Source: Burkholderiales bacterium (lineage in GTDB: Bacteria > Pseudomonadota > Gammaproteobacteria > Burkholderiales > Casimicrobiaceae). Taken from it: a stretch of DNA of 7,373 bases. The stretch lies in the NCBI GenBank assembly GCA_031283405.1, contig JAITBX010000111.1:1-7373 (forward strand), in the 5' to 3' direction. Position 1 is the stretch's first letter; the number at the start of each line of letters is the position of its first letter. The notes beneath the pieces were generated by a model, which ran no database searches, had not been told where the DNA came from, and saw only the letters and a list, made by a program, of their open reading frames with translations. The position numbers and the translations under genes are program-made. Shown here piece by piece: positions 5,794-7,373 of the stretch.

Positions 5794-5799
5794 TATGAT
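5794..5799 (+). promoter_or_regulatory. Possible -10 element for the CDF transporter gene
   Basis: TATGAT matches five of six -10 consensus bases. It overlaps the first two in-frame ATG codons of the transporter gene. If it is real, transcription starts near 5806 and translation must begin at the ATG at 5807 (close to leaderless) or at 5849. No matching -35 box is evident. Confidence 0.28.
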
Positions 5800-6997
5800 G
5801 CCAATCATGGAACCTCTGCCCAACACCCCTTCCGCCGCCGGCACGACGATGGATCGCCACCAAGCCGCTGCCCGCAGCGTTTGGGTCAGCGTTGCCGTCA
5901 ACGCTTTTCTGTCCACCGGCCAGATCATCATCGGCTTTTTCGCGCACTCGCAAGCGCTGATCGCCGACGGCTTTCATTCGCTGTCCGATTTGTTTGCCGA
6001 TTTCATCGTTCTCGGCGCCAACAAAATCAGCCGCGCCGCCGCCGATGAAGATCATCCCTACGGCCACGCCCGCTTTGAAACCGCCGCGTCGCTGGCGCTC
6101 GGCCTCTTGCTGGTTTTTGTCGGCATCGGCATGCTGTGGGCGGCGGCGCACAAATTCATCGATCCGTCGTCGATCCCGAAAGTTCATACTATCGCTTTGT
6201 GGGCGGCGCTGATCACGCTCGTTTCGAAAGAAGGATTGTTCCGCTACATGCTGGCCGTCGCCAAGCGCGTCAACTCGACGATGCTCATCGCCAACGCTTG
6301 GCACGCCCGCGCCGACGCCGCCAGCTCGCTGGTTGTCGCGCTCGGCATCGGCGGCAATCTGTTAGGTTATACCTTTCTTGACCCGCTCGCCGCCGCGCTG
6401 GTTGGCTTCATGATCATTCGTACCGGCGGCAAGTTCACGTGGAACGCGATGGCGCAACTGACCGACCGCGGTTTGACGCCCGCCGAAACCGAAGAAATCC
6501 GCGCCACCTTCGCCGCCACGCCCGGCGTCAAGGATGTTCACGATTTGCGAACGCGCTACATGGGCGATGAAATTTTGATCGACGCGCATCTGCTGGTCGA
6601 TGGTTGGCTGAGCGTTTCTGAAGGGCACTACATCGCCGCTCACGCGCGACGGAGCATCCTCGCTTCGCATCGCGCGCTGGATGTGCTGGTTCACATCGAT
6701 TCCGAAAACGATCAGCCCGGCGAACAAATGGCCGAACTGCCGCCGCGCGAAGAAATTCTGGCGCAGTTGCAAGCCGCGCTCAACCAACTTTCTTCGCTGA
6801 ACGATCTTTCCTCGCCAACGCATCCGCCGATTCTGATCCATTACCTCGGCCAAACCGTCGATCTCGATATTTTCATTCCCGCAACCGGCGTTGACGAGAT
6901 CAGCATGGAAACACTTCATCGCGTGCGCGAAGCGCTGCCGAAACTTCGGCAAGCCCTTCCGCAACTTGGCCGGATTCAGATTTGGCAAAGCGCATAG
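5795..6997 (+). CDS. Cation diffusion facilitator with an extra C-terminal domain
   Basis: Inner-membrane divalent-metal/proton antiporter, probably an exporter of Zn, Fe or similar ions. From the first ATG it has 400 residues. The membrane part (about 28-215) shows IADGFHSLSD (56-65), with H61 and D65 as likely metal ligands in TM2, the family signature DHPYGHARFE (86-95), and WHARADAASS (169-178), with H170 and D174 in TM5. A cytoplasmic domain follows (about 228-305; VKDVHDLRTRYMGD, LLVDG, HIDSE). Most CDF proteins end near there at about 300 residues. This one continues for about 90 residues with a second alpha/beta segment (PILIHYLGQTVDLDIFIP, then a helix and GRIQIWQSA) that looks like another copy of the same fold. 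The start is uncertain: ATGs at 5795, 5798, 5807 and 5849 are in frame, none with a clear ribosome site. It is divergent from hemC. Metal specificity cannot be read from this. Confidence 0.9.
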   Translation: MMPIMEPLPNTPSAAGTTMDRHQAAARSVWVSVAVNAFLSTGQIIIGFFAHSQALIADGFHSLSDLFADFIVLGANKISRAAADEDHPYGHARFETAASLALGLLLVFVGIGMLWAAAHKFIDPSSIPKVHTIALWAALITLVSKEGLFRYMLAVAKRVNSTMLIANAWHARADAASSLVVALGIGGNLLGYTFLDPLAAALVGFMIIRTGGKFTWNAMAQLTDRGLTPAETEEIRATFAATPGVKDVHDLRTRYMGDEILIDAHLLVDGWLSVSEGHYIAAHARRSILASHRALDVLVHIDSENDQPGEQMAELPPREEILAQLQAALNQLSSLNDLSSPTHPPILIHYLGQTVDLDIFIPATGVDEISMETLHRVREALPKLRQALPQLGRIQIWQSA

Positions 6998-6998
6998 C

Positions 6999-7019
6999 AG
7001 GAATCGGGAATCAAGGGTC
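6999..7019 (+). repeat. 7-base tandem repeat (copy 3), between convergent stops
   Basis: Three heptads read AGGAATC, GGGAATC and AAGGGTC. The first starts two bases after the TAG stop of the CDF gene (6995-6997), and the last runs into the TAG stop of the minus-strand partial gene (7019-7021). The repeat is thus essentially the entire 21-base gap. It has the same orientation relative to the upstream gene as the other copies, but the third unit is degenerate. Confidence 0.6.
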
Positions 7020-7372
7020 TATATGCTTAAAATTACATGCACTATTTTAGTTATAAAAAGCTCGTAGTTGTTGTAAACGACAGCGCTTTCAAAGTTAAAA
7101 TTTTTCGGCGACAGGGTGAGAGAGAAATCATTGTTTTGATAAAAGCGCTTATATTCTGCTGCGTCGCGATATTGCGGCGACTCATCACTAGATATGTTCA
7201 CGATAAGCACAAGTGTTTTGTTCGGCGTGTGCATATAGTTGTCTATGTTATCCTCTGAAAGCAGAATATACTTTTTTAGGTCATGTTCGTTTATTTGCTC
7301 CCATCTTGTGATTCTACCGCTCTTATTAAAATATGGAATTTTGTCGGCGACGTCCCCCCGTCTTGAGTAGCA
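7019..7372 (-). CDS. 3' part of an unrecognised AT-rich gene, cut by the window edge
   Basis: Read on the minus strand from 7372, the frame is open for 117 codons to a TAG at 7019-7021. It has no plausible start before the internal ATG at 7234, which lacks a ribosome site, so the gene almost certainly begins beyond 7373. The first visible residues read CYSRRGDVADKIPYF and continue with a charged segment (RITRWEQINEHDLKKYILL). The remainder is hydrophilic and asparagine/tyrosine-rich, with a hydrophobic end TKIVHVILSI. The composition looks like a real soluble protein, and a stop-free run of this length in AT-rich DNA is unlikely by chance. I do not recognise a family. Its AT-richness contrasts with the CDF gene, which suggests an acquired segment starting at the CDF stop. 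Confidence 0.62.
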   Translation of the reverse strand, partial: CYSRRGDVADKIPYFNKSGRITRWEQINEHDLKKYILLSEDNIDNYMHTPNKTLVLIVNISSDESPQYRDAAEYKRFYQNNDFSLTLSPKNFNFESAVVYNNYELFITKIVHVILSI

Positions 7373-7373
7373 T

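Noticed and set aside
7037..7258. Plus-strand open frame of 73 codons
   Set aside because: It is the opposite-strand shadow of the longer minus-strand frame that reaches the window edge; it has no ribosome site and an implausible composition.

Overview
The window looks like chromosomal DNA from a Beta- or Gammaproteobacterium. The main reason is the run hemC-hemD-hemX-hemY on the minus strand, an arrangement typical of those classes. The core genes are GC-rich. Two stretches are clearly more AT-rich: about 1600-2005 and about 7019-7373. No species call is possible from this sequence.

Layout from left to right. (a) 7-510, minus: a secreted protein with two DUF3011-type cysteine repeats. (b) 665-1588, plus: aroE (shikimate dehydrogenase), with a promoter-like TACAAT at 635-640. 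Just 12 bases later comes an AT-rich gene (1601-2005) that resembles the Imm22 immunity-protein family. (c) 2006-2164: a gene-free stretch holding two GC-rich palindromes and one copy of a 7-base-unit repeat. (d) 2165-5732, minus: hemC, hemD, hemX, a hemY reduced to its membrane domain, and a conserved-looking 133-residue protein of unknown function. (e) 5733-5794: a short divergent intergenic region. (f) 5795-6997, plus: a cation diffusion facilitator with an extra C-terminal domain. (g) 7019 to the window edge, minus: the 3' part of an AT-rich unknown gene that leaves the window.

How the genes work together. HemC and HemD are consecutive tetrapyrrole enzymes (porphobilinogen to hydroxymethylbilane to uroporphyrinogen III) and overlap by four bases. 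HemX and HemY are membrane proteins usually encoded with them. AroE is an unrelated housekeeping enzyme of the shikimate pathway. The metal exporter is divergent from the heme operon; a functional link is possible but not shown.

Most notable point: a 7-base tandem repeat (consensus about RGGAATC) occurs three times, each time G-rich on the sense strand of the adjacent or host gene. One copy is an in-frame 11-codon insertion inside aroE. One lies immediately after the stop of the 133-residue gene. One fills the gap between the convergent stops of the CDF gene and the terminal partial gene. Other points of interest are the HemY cut down to its N-terminal domain and an immunity-like gene with no visible toxin partner. 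I see no complete undescribed defence or mobile system in the window.
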